Positions 27,616 through 35,632 of a stretch of DNA of 64,000 nt are shown here, in pieces. Source of the DNA: DATFFO01 sp963772815 (lineage in GTDB: Bacteria > Actinomycetota > Acidimicrobiia > Spongiisociales > ZC4RG35); assembly GCA_963772815.1 (NCBI GenBank), contig CAVYYV010000006.1, forward strand, positions 310,001-374,000, in the 5' to 3' direction. Position numbers and translations under genes: made by a program. Position 1 is the stretch's first letter. The number at the start of each line of letters is the position of its first letter. The notes beneath the pieces were generated by a model that worked only from the letters and a program-made list of their open reading frames with translations, was not told where the DNA came from and did not search any database.

Positions 27616-28011
27616 TCACCACACCTCGCAAACGATCTCTCCGCCCAAGCGGCGCCGCCGCGCCTCGCGGTCGGCCAGCAGCCCCTGGGAGGTCGACACG
27701 ACTGCCACGCCCAGGCCGCCCTGGACGCGGGGAAGCTGGGTAGCACCGCGATAGACACGGTGACCGGGCTTGGACACCCGTCGCAGGCCCTGGATCACAG
27801 GTTGGCGCCGGTCGGCGTAGCGCAGCATGACGGTGAGCGCCTTGCCGGGGCCCGCCTCGGCCACGTCGAAGCGATTGATGAAACCCTCTTCGGTCAGTAT
27901 GCGAGCCACCTCTTCCTTTTGCTTGGAAGACGGCATCGTCACCGCTTCATGGCCGACCGCGACGGCATTGCGGATCCGGGTGAGCATGTCGGCGATGGGA
28001 TCGGTCATCAT
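27616..28011 (-). CDS. rpsH: 30S ribosomal protein S8
   Basis: S8 of about 131 residues (MTDPIADMLTRIRNAV; VISTSQG-type motif here as VVSTSQGLLADREARRRRLG). S8 is the usual autoregulator of the spc operon in other bacteria. Tandem ATGs at 28011 and 28008 leave the exact start ambiguous by one codon. Two bases separate it from rpsN. Confidence 0.96.
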   Translation of the reverse strand: MMTDPIADMLTRIRNAVAVGHEAVTMPSSKQKEEVARILTEEGFINRFDVAEAGPGKALTVMLRYADRRQPVIQGLRRVSKPGHRVYRGATQLPRVQGGLGVAVVSTSQGLLADREARRRRLGGEIVCEVW

Positions 28012-28013
28012 GG

Positions 28014-28199
28014 TTACCACGACGCCTTTCTCACTCCGGGGAGCTCGCCTCGCAAGGCCAGTTCCCGCACACAGAGGCGGCACATGCCGAAGTCACGCAG
28101 ATAGGCCCGGGCTCGACCGCAACGCTTGCAGCGGTTGTAGGCCCGCACCTTGAACTTGGGCTTCCGATTGGACTTGACGATCAATGATTTCTTGGCCAT
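28014..28199 (-). CDS. rpsN: 30S ribosomal protein S14, zinc-binding type
   Basis: A 61-residue type Z S14 (MAKKSLIVKSNRKPKFKVRA) with the zinc ribbon CKRCGRARAYLRDFGMCRLC and C terminus GELPGVRKASW. It lies in the spc operon between rplE and rpsH, the conserved site for the Zn form. Confidence 0.97.
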   Translation of the reverse strand: MAKKSLIVKSNRKPKFKVRAYNRCKRCGRARAYLRDFGMCRLCVRELALRGELPGVRKASW

Positions 28200-28200
28200 T

Positions 28201-28758
28201 TCAAACCCCGGCGGTCTTGCGGAATGGAAATCCAAAGGCATCGAGTAGAGCCTTGGCTTGCTCGTTGGTCTCGGCGGTAGTGCATATCGTGATGTCCATT
28301 CCCCGCGGGGAATCGACGTCGTCGAAGCTGATCTCGGGAAAAATGAGCTGCTCGTTCACTCCGAACGTGTAATTGCCTCGGCCGTCGAAGGAACGAGGGT
28401 TGAGACCTCTGAAGTCACGAACCCTGGGAATCGCCACCGCCAGCAGGCGATCGAAGAACTCCCACATGCGCTCGCCGCGGATCGTCGTCGAGACGCCTAC
28501 CGGCGTGCCCTCCCGTAGCTTGAAGCCGGCAATCGACTTGCGGGCCCGGTTCACCTTCGGCTTCTGTCCCGTTATCAGGGCCAGCTCGTCCGTGGCGGAG
28601 TCGACCACCTTTCGATCGGTGTTGGCCTCCCCCAGACCCATGTTGACCACGATCTTCTCCAGTCTTGGGACCTGCATCACGTTCTCGAGCCCCAGCTCCT
28701 CACGCAGCTTGGGAGCAATCTCCTCGCTGTACCTGGTCTTGAGTCGGGGAGCCGTCAT
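28201..28758 (-). CDS. rplE: 50S ribosomal protein L5
   Basis: 5S-rRNA-binding L5 of 185 residues (NVMQVPRLEKIVVNMGLGEA; ALITGQKPKVNRARKSIAGF; RDFRGLNPRSFDGRGNYTFG). Overlaps rplX by 4 bp (ATGA). Confidence 0.97.
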   Translation of the reverse strand: MTAPRLKTRYSEEIAPKLREELGLENVMQVPRLEKIVVNMGLGEANTDRKVVDSATDELALITGQKPKVNRARKSIAGFKLREGTPVGVSTTIRGERMWEFFDRLLAVAIPRVRDFRGLNPRSFDGRGNYTFGVNEQLIFPEISFDDVDSPRGMDITICTTAETNEQAKALLDAFGFPFRKTAGV

Positions 28759-29090
28759 AGGTCACCTCCACACTTGCGACAGATACGGTGCTTGACACCG
28801 TCCTCGTCGATCCGCATGCCGATCCGGGTCGGACCGCAGTCATCGCAGAGGATCATGACGTTGGAGACATGGATGGGCATATCTCGATCGATGATCCCGC
28901 CCTGCATCGTCTGGCCCCGCGCCCGCTCGTGGCGCTTGGCCGTGCTGACGCCTTCGACGATCAGCTTGTCCTCTCGAGGGAAGACCCGGCTCACCCGGGA
29001 CTCCTTGCCCCGATCCTTCCCGGCGATGACGACCACGTCGTCACCCTCACGAATACGTGTCTTCCCGGTGGCCTTGGCGTTCTTGGTCAT
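28755..29090 (-). CDS. rplX: 50S ribosomal protein L24
   Basis: Assembly-initiating L24 of 111 residues. The KOW motif region reads IREGDDVVVIAGKDRGKESR. The C-terminal half carries a cysteine-rich ribbon (CDDCGPTRIGMRI; RICRKCGGD) found in some actinobacterial L24 proteins. The start overlaps the rplN stop. Confidence 0.96.
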   Translation of the reverse strand: MTKNAKATGKTRIREGDDVVVIAGKDRGKESRVSRVFPREDKLIVEGVSTAKRHERARGQTMQGGIIDRDMPIHVSNVMILCDDCGPTRIGMRIDEDGVKHRICRKCGGDL

Positions 29091-29458
29091 TACAGAACCT
29101 CCGGAGCCAATGAGACGATGCGCATGAACTTGCGATCACGGAGCTCCCGGGCCACCGGACCGAAGATGCGGGTGCCGCGAGGCTGGGAGTTGTTGTCGAT
29201 GATCACACATGCGTTCTCGTCGAAACGGATGTACGTGCCGTCGGGCCGGCGCTTCTCCTTGCGGGTGCGGACGACGACGGCCTTGACGACCTCGCCCTTC
29301 TTCACCGACCCACCCGGCGTGGCCTCTTTCACCGTCCCGACGATCACATCGCCCAGGCCGGCGTAGCGCCGGCCCGAACCGCCCAGGACGCGGATGCACA
29401 GGACCTCGCGAGCGCCGGTGTTGTCCGCGACGCGTAGCCGGGATTCCTGCTGGATCAT
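29090..29458 (-). CDS. rplN: 50S ribosomal protein L14
   Basis: L14 of 122 residues, the standard length (MIQQESRLRVADNTGAREVL; GSVKKGEVVKAVVVRTRKEK; DENACVIIDNNSQPRGTRIF). The start is ATG 29458, whose family N terminus MIQQESRL is unmistakable. The same eight codons are repeated three more times upstream in an 83-bp tandem repeat, so three decoy starts precede the true one. The TGA of the last mini-ORF overlaps this ATG as ATGA, and reinitiation from it may drive rplN translation. Confidence 0.96.
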   Translation of the reverse strand: MIQQESRLRVADNTGAREVLCIRVLGGSGRRYAGLGDVIVGTVKEATPGGSVKKGEVVKAVVVRTRKEKRRPDGTYIRFDENACVIIDNNSQPRGTRIFGPVARELRDRKFMRIVSLAPEVL

Positions 29459-29714
29459 CGGGCACCCCATGCAACGGGACGACACCAGTGTTGTCCGCGC
29501 TCTACCGCCCACGACTGCAGCCGGGATTCCTGCTGGATCATCGGGCACCCCATGCAACGGGACGACACCAGTGTTGTCCGCGCTCTACCGCCCACGACTG
29601 CAGCCGGGATTCCTGCTGGATCATCGGGCACCCCATGCAACGGGACGACACCAGTGTTGTCCGCGCTCTACCGCCCACGACTGCAGCCGGGATTCCTGCT
29701 GGATCATCGGGCAC
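29438..29714 (-). repeat. 83-bp tandem repeat, 3 perfect copies plus 28 bp
   Basis: Units at 29438-29520, 29521-29603 and 29604-29686 are identical base for base, and 29687-29714 begins a fourth. Each unit contains the first eight codons of rplN and a stretch resembling its next codons (GCGGACAACAC occurs in both). The repeat fills the rpsQ-rplN junction, which is normally a few bases. The unit is 83 bp, not a multiple of three, yet its layout keeps every copy's stop codon overlapping the next copy's ATG. Confidence 0.95.
29455..29707 (-). CDS. Three identical overlapping 28-codon mini-ORFs between rpsQ and rplN
   Basis: ORFs at 29707-29621, 29624-29538 and 29541-29455 each encode the same 28-residue peptide, beginning MIQQESRLQSWAVERG and ending RPVAWGAR. 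Each TGA overlaps the following ATG (ATGA). The first ATG overlaps the rpsQ stop and the last TGA overlaps the rplN ATG. A GGAG or GGGG stretch lies 7-8 bases before each ATG. Whether the peptides are made is unknown. The first eight residues copy L14; the rest has no recognised function. The arrangement would let ribosomes pass by termination-reinitiation from rpsQ to rplN. Confidence 0.5.
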
Positions 29715-29982
29715 GCTCCACGATCTCCACCAGCCTCCAGCGCTTCTGCTTGCTCAGGGGACGGGTCTCCATGATTCGGACGGTGTCGCCCACGTGGGCG
29801 TCGTTCTGCTCGTCGTGAACATGGAACACGCTCGAGCGCCGCACCACCTTGGCATAGCGGGCATGCGTGAAAGAGGTGGGCACCTCCACCTTGATGGTCT
29901 TGTCGGCCGAGTCGGATATGACCACTCCCTGGCGAACCTTGCGGCGCGGGCGCTCGGTAACTGGCGTCTTCTGGTCCGTCAT
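29704..29982 (-). CDS. rpsQ: 30S ribosomal protein S17
   Basis: S17 of 92 residues (RKVRQGVVISDSADKTIKVE; HDEQNDAHVGDTVRIMETRP; LSKQKRWRLVEIVERAR). The stop codon TGA overlaps the ATG of the first repeat unit. The start overlaps rpmC by 4 bp. Confidence 0.97.
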   Translation of the reverse strand: MTDQKTPVTERPRRKVRQGVVISDSADKTIKVEVPTSFTHARYAKVVRRSSVFHVHDEQNDAHVGDTVRIMETRPLSKQKRWRLVEIVERAR

Positions 29983-30185
29983 TCGGCGTACTCCTCTTCG
30001 TGGGCTCGCTCCTGCAACACCGTGAGGATCCGGGCGATGTCCTTGCGCACGTCCTGGAACCGAGCCGTGTTGTCGAGCTGGTTCGTGGCGAGCTGGAATC
30101 TCAGGTTGAAAAGCTCTTCCTTGGCATCGCTCAGGGCGTCGTTCAATGCATCCGTGCCCATGTCACGCAGCTCCGTGGCCTTCAT
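29979..30185 (-). CDS. rpmC: 50S ribosomal protein L29
   Basis: L29 of 68 residues (MKATELRDMGTDALNDALSD; ELFNLRFQLATNQLDNTARF; DIARILTVLQERA). Binds near the polypeptide exit tunnel. Both ends overlap neighbours (rplP and rpsQ) by 4 bp. Confidence 0.96.
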   Translation of the reverse strand: MKATELRDMGTDALNDALSDAKEELFNLRFQLATNQLDNTARFQDVRKDIARILTVLQERAHEEEYAE

Positions 30186-30595
30186 GAGTCCTCCCTGGTG
30201 ACAAAGCGGGTCTTGATAGGGAGCTTGTGGCTGGCCCGGCGCATGGCCTCTCGGGCCAGGGCCTCGTCCACCCCGGCCAACTCGAACATGACCCGGCCCG
30301 GTTTGACCACTGAAACCCAGAACTCGGGGTTGCCCTTGCCCGAGCCCATGCGGGTCTCGGCCGGTTTCTGAGTGACTGGCTTGTCGGGGAAGATCGTGAT
30401 CCACACCTTCCCTCCCCTCTTCACGGCACGGGTGATGGCGATACGGGCCGATTCGATCTGGCGGGCGCTGATCCAGCCGGATTCCAATGCCTGGAGGCCG
30501 AACTCGCCGAAATTGACCCGGGTCCCGCCCTTGGCGATCCCGCTCCGGCGCCCGCGATGGACCTTACGGTGCTTGGTTCGCTTTGGCATCAACAT
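30182..30595 (-). CDS. rplP: 50S ribosomal protein L16
   Basis: L16 of about 137 residues (MLMPKRTKHRKVHRGRRSGI; GEFGLQALESGWISARQIES; TRMGSGKGNPEFWVSVVKPG). ATG 30595 gives the usual M-L-M-P-K-R start. The open frame extends upstream into rpsC without homology. Confidence 0.97.
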   Translation of the reverse strand: MLMPKRTKHRKVHRGRRSGIAKGGTRVNFGEFGLQALESGWISARQIESARIAITRAVKRGGKVWITIFPDKPVTQKPAETRMGSGKGNPEFWVSVVKPGRVMFELAGVDEALAREAMRRASHKLPIKTRFVTREDS

Positions 30596-30605
30596 CGACG
30601 ACCCC

Positions 30606-31949
30606 TCACTCCTCTTCCGAGCTCTCGGTCCGCTTGTGGTCCCAGCGATCGAAGCCCGCCGCCCGGGCGGACTCTTCGTCCCGGAACCAGACCTCGGCCT
30701 TGGTGCGGCCGAAATAGGGCGAGTCCTCGGGGTGATAGAGCATCGACCCGGCGTTTCCCTTGATGGTCCATCCCTCGGGGCCGGATCCATCCTCGTTGGC
30801 TGCGGCAGAGCCCGGCCCGTAGGGGCCCGTCTCGGACTGCTCGGGTGACGCTTCCACGACCTCGGCAGACGGGGCCTCAACGGCCTCCCCGGTCACATCC
30901 GGGGCGGCTTCTTCGACCGCGCCGGCCTCACCGGCCTGCTCCTCCGTGGATTCCTCCACGGAGGACACAGTGGTCTCGGGGGTGGCCTCAGGGGTGGCAA
31001 CTCCCCCTTCCCCCTCGGCGATAGCCTCCACCGTGGCCTCCTCCGGCTCTACGTCGACGTCTTCGCGAGCGGTCTCGTAGGCCTCCTGGGCCTCAGCCGC
31101 AGTCGGACGACGGCCGCCGCCCGCCTCGACCACGCCACGCTCGCGCTTGCCGCCGCCCGCCTCGATCAGGCGCTTTCCACCACCCGCCTCGATCAGACGG
31201 GGCTTGCGCTCCCCGCCCTCGGCGGCTGCCTCCGCCCGGGCCTTGGCGGTTTGCCGGCGTCGACGCACCGGGCCACCGGTCGCCAGGTCGGCTTCGGCGG
31301 CAATCCGATCGGTGGTGGAGGTCGACTCGATGACCTCACCTTTGTAAACCCATACCTTGACTCCACAGGTACCGACGGTGGTGTGGGCGGTAGCGGTGCC
31401 GAAGTCGATGTCGGCCCGAAGCGTGTGAAGCGGGACGCGGCCTTCCCTGTACCACTCCCGGCGACCCATCTCGGACCCACCGAGCCGGCCCTTGGCCTCA
31501 ACCCTGACACCTTCGGCTCCTGCCTTCATGGCGGCACTGACGGCCCGCTTCATCGCACGCCTGAAGGCGATCCGATTCTCCAGCTGGTCGGCGATGCCCC
31601 GCGCCAGCAATCTAGCGTCGAGATCGGGATCCTTCACCTCGTTTATGTTCAGCTTCACCGGACGCCCGGTCAGGTCCTCCAGCCCCGAGCGGAGTCGCTC
31701 GGCCTCCGAGCCCCGGCGCCCGATGACAACACCGGGTCGGGCCGTGTGTATGTCCACGATGAGGCGGTCCCGGGTCCGCTCGATGTCGATACGCGACACG
31801 GCACCCCTGGTCAGCTCACCATCGAGGTAATCGCGGATACGCCAGTCCTCATTGACCAACGCCACATAGTTGTGGTCCGAATACCACTTCGACTTCCAGT
31901 CGGTGACGATACCGAGTCGGAAGGCGTAGGGATGTGTCTTTTGACCCAT
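30606..31949 (-). CDS. rpsC: 30S ribosomal protein S3 with long C-terminal extension
   Basis: 447 residues, about twice the usual S3. Residues 1 to about 215 are a normal S3: MGQKTHPYAFRLGIVTDWKS, the KH domain RPGVVIGRRGSEAERLR, and GRLGGSEMGRREWYREGRVP. Then come repeated EAGGGKR-type units (LIEAGGGKR twice, VVEAGGGRR once) and an acidic Glu/Ala/Thr-rich stretch of about 130 residues. The tail ends in a folded-looking module, GWTIKGNAGSMLYHPEDSP and AEVWFRDEESARAAGFDRW. That module resembles the small 'sunset'-type domain seen at the ends of various actinobacterial proteins; this is my recognition from memory. The reading frame is continuous, so the fusion is real unless misassembled. Confidence 0.95.
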   Translation of the reverse strand: MGQKTHPYAFRLGIVTDWKSKWYSDHNYVALVNEDWRIRDYLDGELTRGAVSRIDIERTRDRLIVDIHTARPGVVIGRRGSEAERLRSGLEDLTGRPVKLNINEVKDPDLDARLLARGIADQLENRIAFRRAMKRAVSAAMKAGAEGVRVEAKGRLGGSEMGRREWYREGRVPLHTLRADIDFGTATAHTTVGTCGVKVWVYKGEVIESTSTTDRIAAEADLATGGPVRRRRQTAKARAEAAAEGGERKPRLIEAGGGKRLIEAGGGKRERGVVEAGGGRRPTAAEAQEAYETAREDVDVEPEEATVEAIAEGEGGVATPEATPETTVSSVEESTEEQAGEAGAVEEAAPDVTGEAVEAPSAEVVEASPEQSETGPYGPGSAAANEDGSGPEGWTIKGNAGSMLYHPEDSPYFGRTKAEVWFRDEESARAAGFDRWDHKRTESSEEE

Positions 31950-31950
31950 G

Positions 31951-32298
31951 TCAGCTCACCTCTCTGGCTCGCTCGGCGACGGCGATGGTGATGTGGCAGG
32001 TCCGCTTGCGGATCCGGGTGGCCCGCCCGCGTGCGCGGGGACGGAAGCGCCTCAAGGTCGGGCCTTCGTCGGCGAAGGCCTCTGCCACCATCAGCTCGTC
32101 GGCGTCGAGAGCGTGGTTGTGCTCGGCGTTGGCGATCGCCGAGTGCAGCACCTTGCGAATCGGCTCCGAGGCCGCCCGGGGGGTGAAGGCCAGGACCTGC
32201 TCGGCTTCCTCGACGGGAAGACCCCGAATCAGATCCAGCACTCGTCGCACCTTGTAGGGCGACTGGCGGATGAATCGGGCGTGAGCGCGCACGTTCAT
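31951..32298 (-). CDS. rplV: 50S ribosomal protein L22
   Basis: L22 of 115 residues (HARFIRQSPYKVRRVLDLIR; AIANAEHNHALDADELMVAE; RFRPRARGRATRIRKRTCHI). The extended loop lines the exit tunnel. Overlaps rpsS by 4 bp. Confidence 0.97.
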   Translation of the reverse strand: MNVRAHARFIRQSPYKVRRVLDLIRGLPVEEAEQVLAFTPRAASEPIRKVLHSAIANAEHNHALDADELMVAEAFADEGPTLRRFRPRARGRATRIRKRTCHITIAVAERAREVS

Positions 32299-32579
32299 GT
32301 CCGCCTCGCTGCTTGCTCACGACGGCCGGCGTGGCCGCGGAAGGTGCGAGTGGGGGCAAACTCACCCAGCTTGTGGCCCACCATCGACTCGGTGATGTAC
32401 ACCGGCACGTGCTTGCGGCCGTCGTGCACCGCGATCGTGTGACCGATCATCTCGGGGATGACGGTGGAGCGCCGGCTCCAGGTCCGGATCACTCTCTTCT
32501 CGTTGGTTTCGTTCAGGGCCTCGATCTTGTCGGCCAGATGCTGGTCCACGAAAGGGCCCTTCTTGAGACTGCGTGCCAT
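32295..32579 (-). CDS. rpsS: 30S ribosomal protein S19
   Basis: S19 of 94 residues (MARSLKKGPFVDQHLADKIE; TWSRRSTVIPEMIGHTIAVH; VGHKLGEFAPTRTFRGHAG). ATG 32579 is the family start; the upstream open frame has no homology. Confidence 0.97.
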   Translation of the reverse strand: MARSLKKGPFVDQHLADKIEALNETNEKRVIRTWSRRSTVIPEMIGHTIAVHDGRKHVPVYITESMVGHKLGEFAPTRTFRGHAGRREQAARRT

Positions 32580-32595
32580 TAGCTGTGCCCCTTCT

Positions 32596-33429
32596 TCATC
32601 GCCGACCCTTCTTCGTCCGGCGTCGCACGATGTAGCGGTTGGACGGGTTCTTCTTCTTGCGGGTGCGAGCCTCGGGCTTGCCCCACGGGCTGACCGGGTT
32701 CCGGCCGCCCGACGACTTCCCCTCACCACCGCCCAGGGGGTGGTCGATCGGGTTCATCGCAACACCGCGCGTCTGGGGACGGACTCCCTTCCAGCGGTTG
32801 CGGCCCGCCTTGCCCAGCTTGACCAGCTCGGCCTCGGTGTTACCCACCTGGCCGACGGTGGCCCGGCAGTCGAGCGACACCATCCTCATCTCACCGGAGG
32901 GAAGGCGGAGCAGAGCCATGTCGTTCTCCTTGGACATGAGCTGCACCGATGAACCGGCCGAGCGAGCCAGCTTGGCTCCCCCTCCCGGACGCATCTCGAT
33001 GGCGTGAACCACGGTGCCACCTGGGATGTTGCGAAGGGGAAGGGCATTGCCGGGCCGGATGTCGGCCGAGGATCCCGACTCCAGCATGTCTCCGGGCTTC
33101 ACTCCCACGGGGGCGAGGATGTATCGCTTCTCGCCATCGACGTAATGGAGGAGGGCGATGCGAGCGTTGCGATTGGGGTCGTATTCGATGGTGGCGACCT
33201 TGGCCGGGATCCCGTCCTTGTCGCGACGGAAATCGACCAGGCGGTAGCGCTGCTTGTGGCCGCCTCCCCGGTGGCGCGATGTGATTCGGCCGCCGCCGTT
33301 ACGACCACCGCTCGACTTCTTCTTGTCGATCAGAGACTTCTCCGGCCGGTCGGTCGTGATCTCTGCGAAATCCGAGACGGTCTGGAACCGGCGGCCCGGC
33401 GAAGTCGGCTTGCGCTTGTTGACTGCCAT
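32596..33429 (-). CDS. rplB: 50S ribosomal protein L2
   Basis: L2 of 277 residues, needed for peptidyl-transferase assembly. GRNGGGRITSRHRGGGHKQR, GARNAMES-type core here as ALPLRNIPGGTVVHAIEMRP, and the conserved histidine region AMNPIDHPLGGGEGKSSGGR, which includes the His implicated in subunit association. Two bases separate it from rplW. Confidence 0.97.
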   Translation of the reverse strand: MAVNKRKPTSPGRRFQTVSDFAEITTDRPEKSLIDKKKSSGGRNGGGRITSRHRGGGHKQRYRLVDFRRDKDGIPAKVATIEYDPNRNARIALLHYVDGEKRYILAPVGVKPGDMLESGSSADIRPGNALPLRNIPGGTVVHAIEMRPGGGAKLARSAGSSVQLMSKENDMALLRLPSGEMRMVSLDCRATVGQVGNTEAELVKLGKAGRNRWKGVRPQTRGVAMNPIDHPLGGGEGKSSGGRNPVSPWGKPEARTRKKKNPSNRYIVRRRTKKGRR

Positions 33430-33430
33430 A

Positions 33431-33718
33431 TCAGACTCCGAACAGGTCGATCGAGTCGTCAGGGGCGAGCTTGACCAGAGCCCGCTTGATGTTCTTGCGT
33501 CGGCCGAGGACGTAGCCGGTTCGCTTCATCTTGCCCTTGCGGTTCATCGTGTTCACGTTGAGAACCCGGACACGAAAAATCGTCTGCACCGCGTCGCGGA
33601 TCTCGTCCTTGTGCGCCTGGGGAGATACCACGAAGGTGTATGTGTTGGTGCGCTCGATGAGGTCGTAGGACTTCTCCGAAACCACCGGAGCCAGGATGAC
33701 ATCGCGAGGATCCTTCAT
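33431..33718 (-). CDS. rplW: 50S ribosomal protein L23
   Basis: L23 of 95 residues (DPRDVILAPVVSEKSYDLIE; TYTFVVSPQAHKDEIRDAVQ; RKGKMKRTGYVLGRRKNIKR). Docking site for signal-recognition particle and trigger factor. Overlaps the rplD stop by one base. Confidence 0.96.
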   Translation of the reverse strand: MKDPRDVILAPVVSEKSYDLIERTNTYTFVVSPQAHKDEIRDAVQTIFRVRVLNVNTMNRKGKMKRTGYVLGRRKNIKRALVKLAPDDSIDLFGV

Positions 33719-34407
33719 CAGTCCTCACCGCCTTCGTCGTCCGTCTCCTTGACGAAGTCCGAATCCGAGACCTCGTAGCTGCCGTTGCCCGATACCACCG
33801 CCCCAACACTGTGACGGGTGAACAGGATCCGATCGTTTGCAAGCACGTCATAGGCCGTGATTCGGGCAGGATCGACCAACGAGACCTCAGGCAGATTCCG
33901 AAAAGACTTGGCGGCCACAACGTCGGTGCGATTCAGGACGACGAGCGTCTTGGCGTTCGCTCCCAGAACGGCAAGAAGCCCCTTGGCCTGCTTCGTCTTT
34001 GGCTCAGACCACTCCAGCGAGTCCACGACCAGCACAGCCGCTTCCGAGGCGCGGGCGGAGAGAGCGCTGCGCAAGGCAAGCTTCTTCATCTTCTTGGGTG
34101 TGCGCTGGGTGTAGCTACGGGGCTTCGGGCCGTGGGCCACGCCGCCGCCCACCCAGAGAGGAGAGCGGATCGAACCGTGACGGGCACGGCCCAGGCCCTT
34201 CTGACGCCAGGGCTTGGCCCCGCCTCCGCGAACCTCGGCCCTGGTCTTGGTCGAGGCTGTGCCGGCGCGCCGGGCCGCCAGCTGAGCGGTGATCACCTGA
34301 TGGAGGACGGCCATGTTGGGCTGGATCCCGAAGATCTCGCCGTCCAGGGAGATGTCTCCCTGACGGGATCCGTCCGAAGCGAAGAGGGCGACCTTCACAT
34401 CAGACAT
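33718..34407 (-). CDS. rplD: 50S ribosomal protein L4
   Basis: L4 of 229 residues. The tunnel loop is visible: RAGTASTKTRAEVRGGGAKP then WRQKGLGRARHGSIRSPLWV and GGGVAHGPKPRSY. The C-terminal globular domain ends in an acidic stretch (VKETDDEGGED) that is slightly longer than usual. L4 is an operon autoregulator in gammaproteobacteria; nothing here shows whether that applies. Overlaps rplC by 8 bp. Confidence 0.96.
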   Translation of the reverse strand: MSDVKVALFASDGSRQGDISLDGEIFGIQPNMAVLHQVITAQLAARRAGTASTKTRAEVRGGGAKPWRQKGLGRARHGSIRSPLWVGGGVAHGPKPRSYTQRTPKKMKKLALRSALSARASEAAVLVVDSLEWSEPKTKQAKGLLAVLGANAKTLVVLNRTDVVAAKSFRNLPEVSLVDPARITAYDVLANDRILFTRHSVGAVVSGNGSYEVSDSDFVKETDDEGGED

Positions 34408-35047
34408 GGGCCTTCACCGCCTCACGCACCACGACATAGGAGCCCTTGGCCCCGGGCACGGATCCACCGAGGAGCAACAACCCCCGCTCGGTGTCGACAC
34501 CGACGACCTCCAGGTTCAGGGTCGTCACCTGATCGTTCCCCATGCGCCCCGCCATTCGCATCCCCTTGAAAACGCGAGCGGGCGTGGCGCAGGCGCCGAT
34601 CGAGCCGGGAGCCCGGTGCTTCTTGTGGTTGCCGTGTGAGCCGCCCTGGCCGGAGAAGTTGTGCCGCTTCATCACGCCGGCGAAGCCCTTGCCTCTGGAG
34701 GTGCCGGTCACATCCGCCTTTTGACCGACCTCGAAAACGTCGGCCACGGCGATCTCCTGGCCCACTCGATACTCGGTCGAGTCGGGCACACGGATCTCGA
34801 GCAGTGCCTTAGCCGGCGCCACGCCGGCCTTGTCGTAGTGACCCTTGGTGGGCTGATTGACACGGCTGGCCTTGACCTCGCCGAAGGCGACCTGAACGGC
34901 CGAGTACCCGTCCTTGTCCCGCGTCTTGATCTGCACCACCCGCACCGGGCCCGCCTTGATAACCGTGACGGGACGGGCCTGTGCCTGGTCGTCGAACACC
35001 TGGGTCATCCCCAGTTTCTGGCCCACGATGGCGTTGAGGCCACTCAC
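34400..35047 (-). CDS. rplC: 50S ribosomal protein L3
   Basis: L3 of 215 residues (AIVGQKLGMTQVFDDQAQAR; GTSRGKGFAGVMKRHNFSGQ; SIGACATPARVFKGMRMAGR with the conserved modified-Gln region). Overlaps rpsJ by 4 bp. Confidence 0.97.
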   Translation of the reverse strand: MSGLNAIVGQKLGMTQVFDDQAQARPVTVIKAGPVRVVQIKTRDKDGYSAVQVAFGEVKASRVNQPTKGHYDKAGVAPAKALLEIRVPDSTEYRVGQEIAVADVFEVGQKADVTGTSRGKGFAGVMKRHNFSGQGGSHGNHKKHRAPGSIGACATPARVFKGMRMAGRMGNDQVTTLNLEVVGVDTERGLLLLGGSVPGAKGSYVVVREAVKAHV

Positions 35048-35355
35048 AGCTTGATCTCCACCTCAACGCCGGCGGGCAACTCCAGGCGCATCAGCGAATC
35101 CACCGTCTTCGGCGTGGGCTCGAGGATGTCGATGAGACGCTTGTGGATCCGCATCTCGAAGTGTTCCCGGGAGTCTTTGTGGACGTGGGGACCGCGGATC
35201 ACGCAGTAACGATGCACCTCCGTTGGCAGCGGCACCGGGCCCTTGATCTTGGCCTGGGTACGCAACACCGTCTCCGCAATCTTGCGCGAGGACTCGTCGA
35301 CCACATTGTGGTCGTACGCCTTGAGGCGAATCCTGATGGTCTGTTCATCTGCCAC
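35044..35355 (-). CDS. rpsJ: 30S ribosomal protein S10
   Basis: S10 of 103 residues (IRIRLKAYDHNVVDESSRKI; PLPTEVHRYCVIRGPHVHKD; REHFEMRIHKRLIDILEPTP). First gene of the S10-spc-alpha superoperon, with a leader of about 220 bp before the next upstream gene. Also the NusE antitermination factor in other bacteria. Confidence 0.97.
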   Translation of the reverse strand: MADEQTIRIRLKAYDHNVVDESSRKIAETVLRTQAKIKGPVPLPTEVHRYCVIRGPHVHKDSREHFEMRIHKRLIDILEPTPKTVDSLMRLELPAGVEVEIKL

Positions 35356-35578
35356 GCTGCTTGTCCTGTCTGTCGCCCTCGACCGGGTTCGAGGAGATTC
35401 TCAGCCGGGGGTGCAGCGCGGCACTTGGCCTCGCCGGACCACCTGGCGAGAGGTACCCCGTCGGACACGGTCCAGGTACATCGCGGGTTTGGTCGGGTAT
35501 ATGGGGACGCACCACCGCGCCCGACAGAAGGGTCACCAGCTGTGGACCGGGGTACGCCCGCGAAACGCGAACGCAGCA

Positions 35579-35608
35579 AGTCTAGGACAGCTTCATGCAG
35601 TCATGCAA
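35579..35608 (-). promoter_or_regulatory. Candidate promoter of the S10 operon
   Basis: On the minus strand a TTGCAT box (35608-35603) and a TAGACT box (35584-35579) are separated by 18 bp, about 220 bp upstream of rpsJ. The fit is moderate. No other good sigma-70-like pair was found in the 277-bp leader. Confidence 0.35.
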
Positions 35609-35632
35609 AGCCGGTCCTGGAGTCGCAGTCCG

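Noticed and set aside
29438..29714. CRISPR array or VNTR of spacers
   Set aside because: The 83-bp units are identical and directly adjacent with no unique spacers. The repeat contains rplN start sequence and lies inside an operon.
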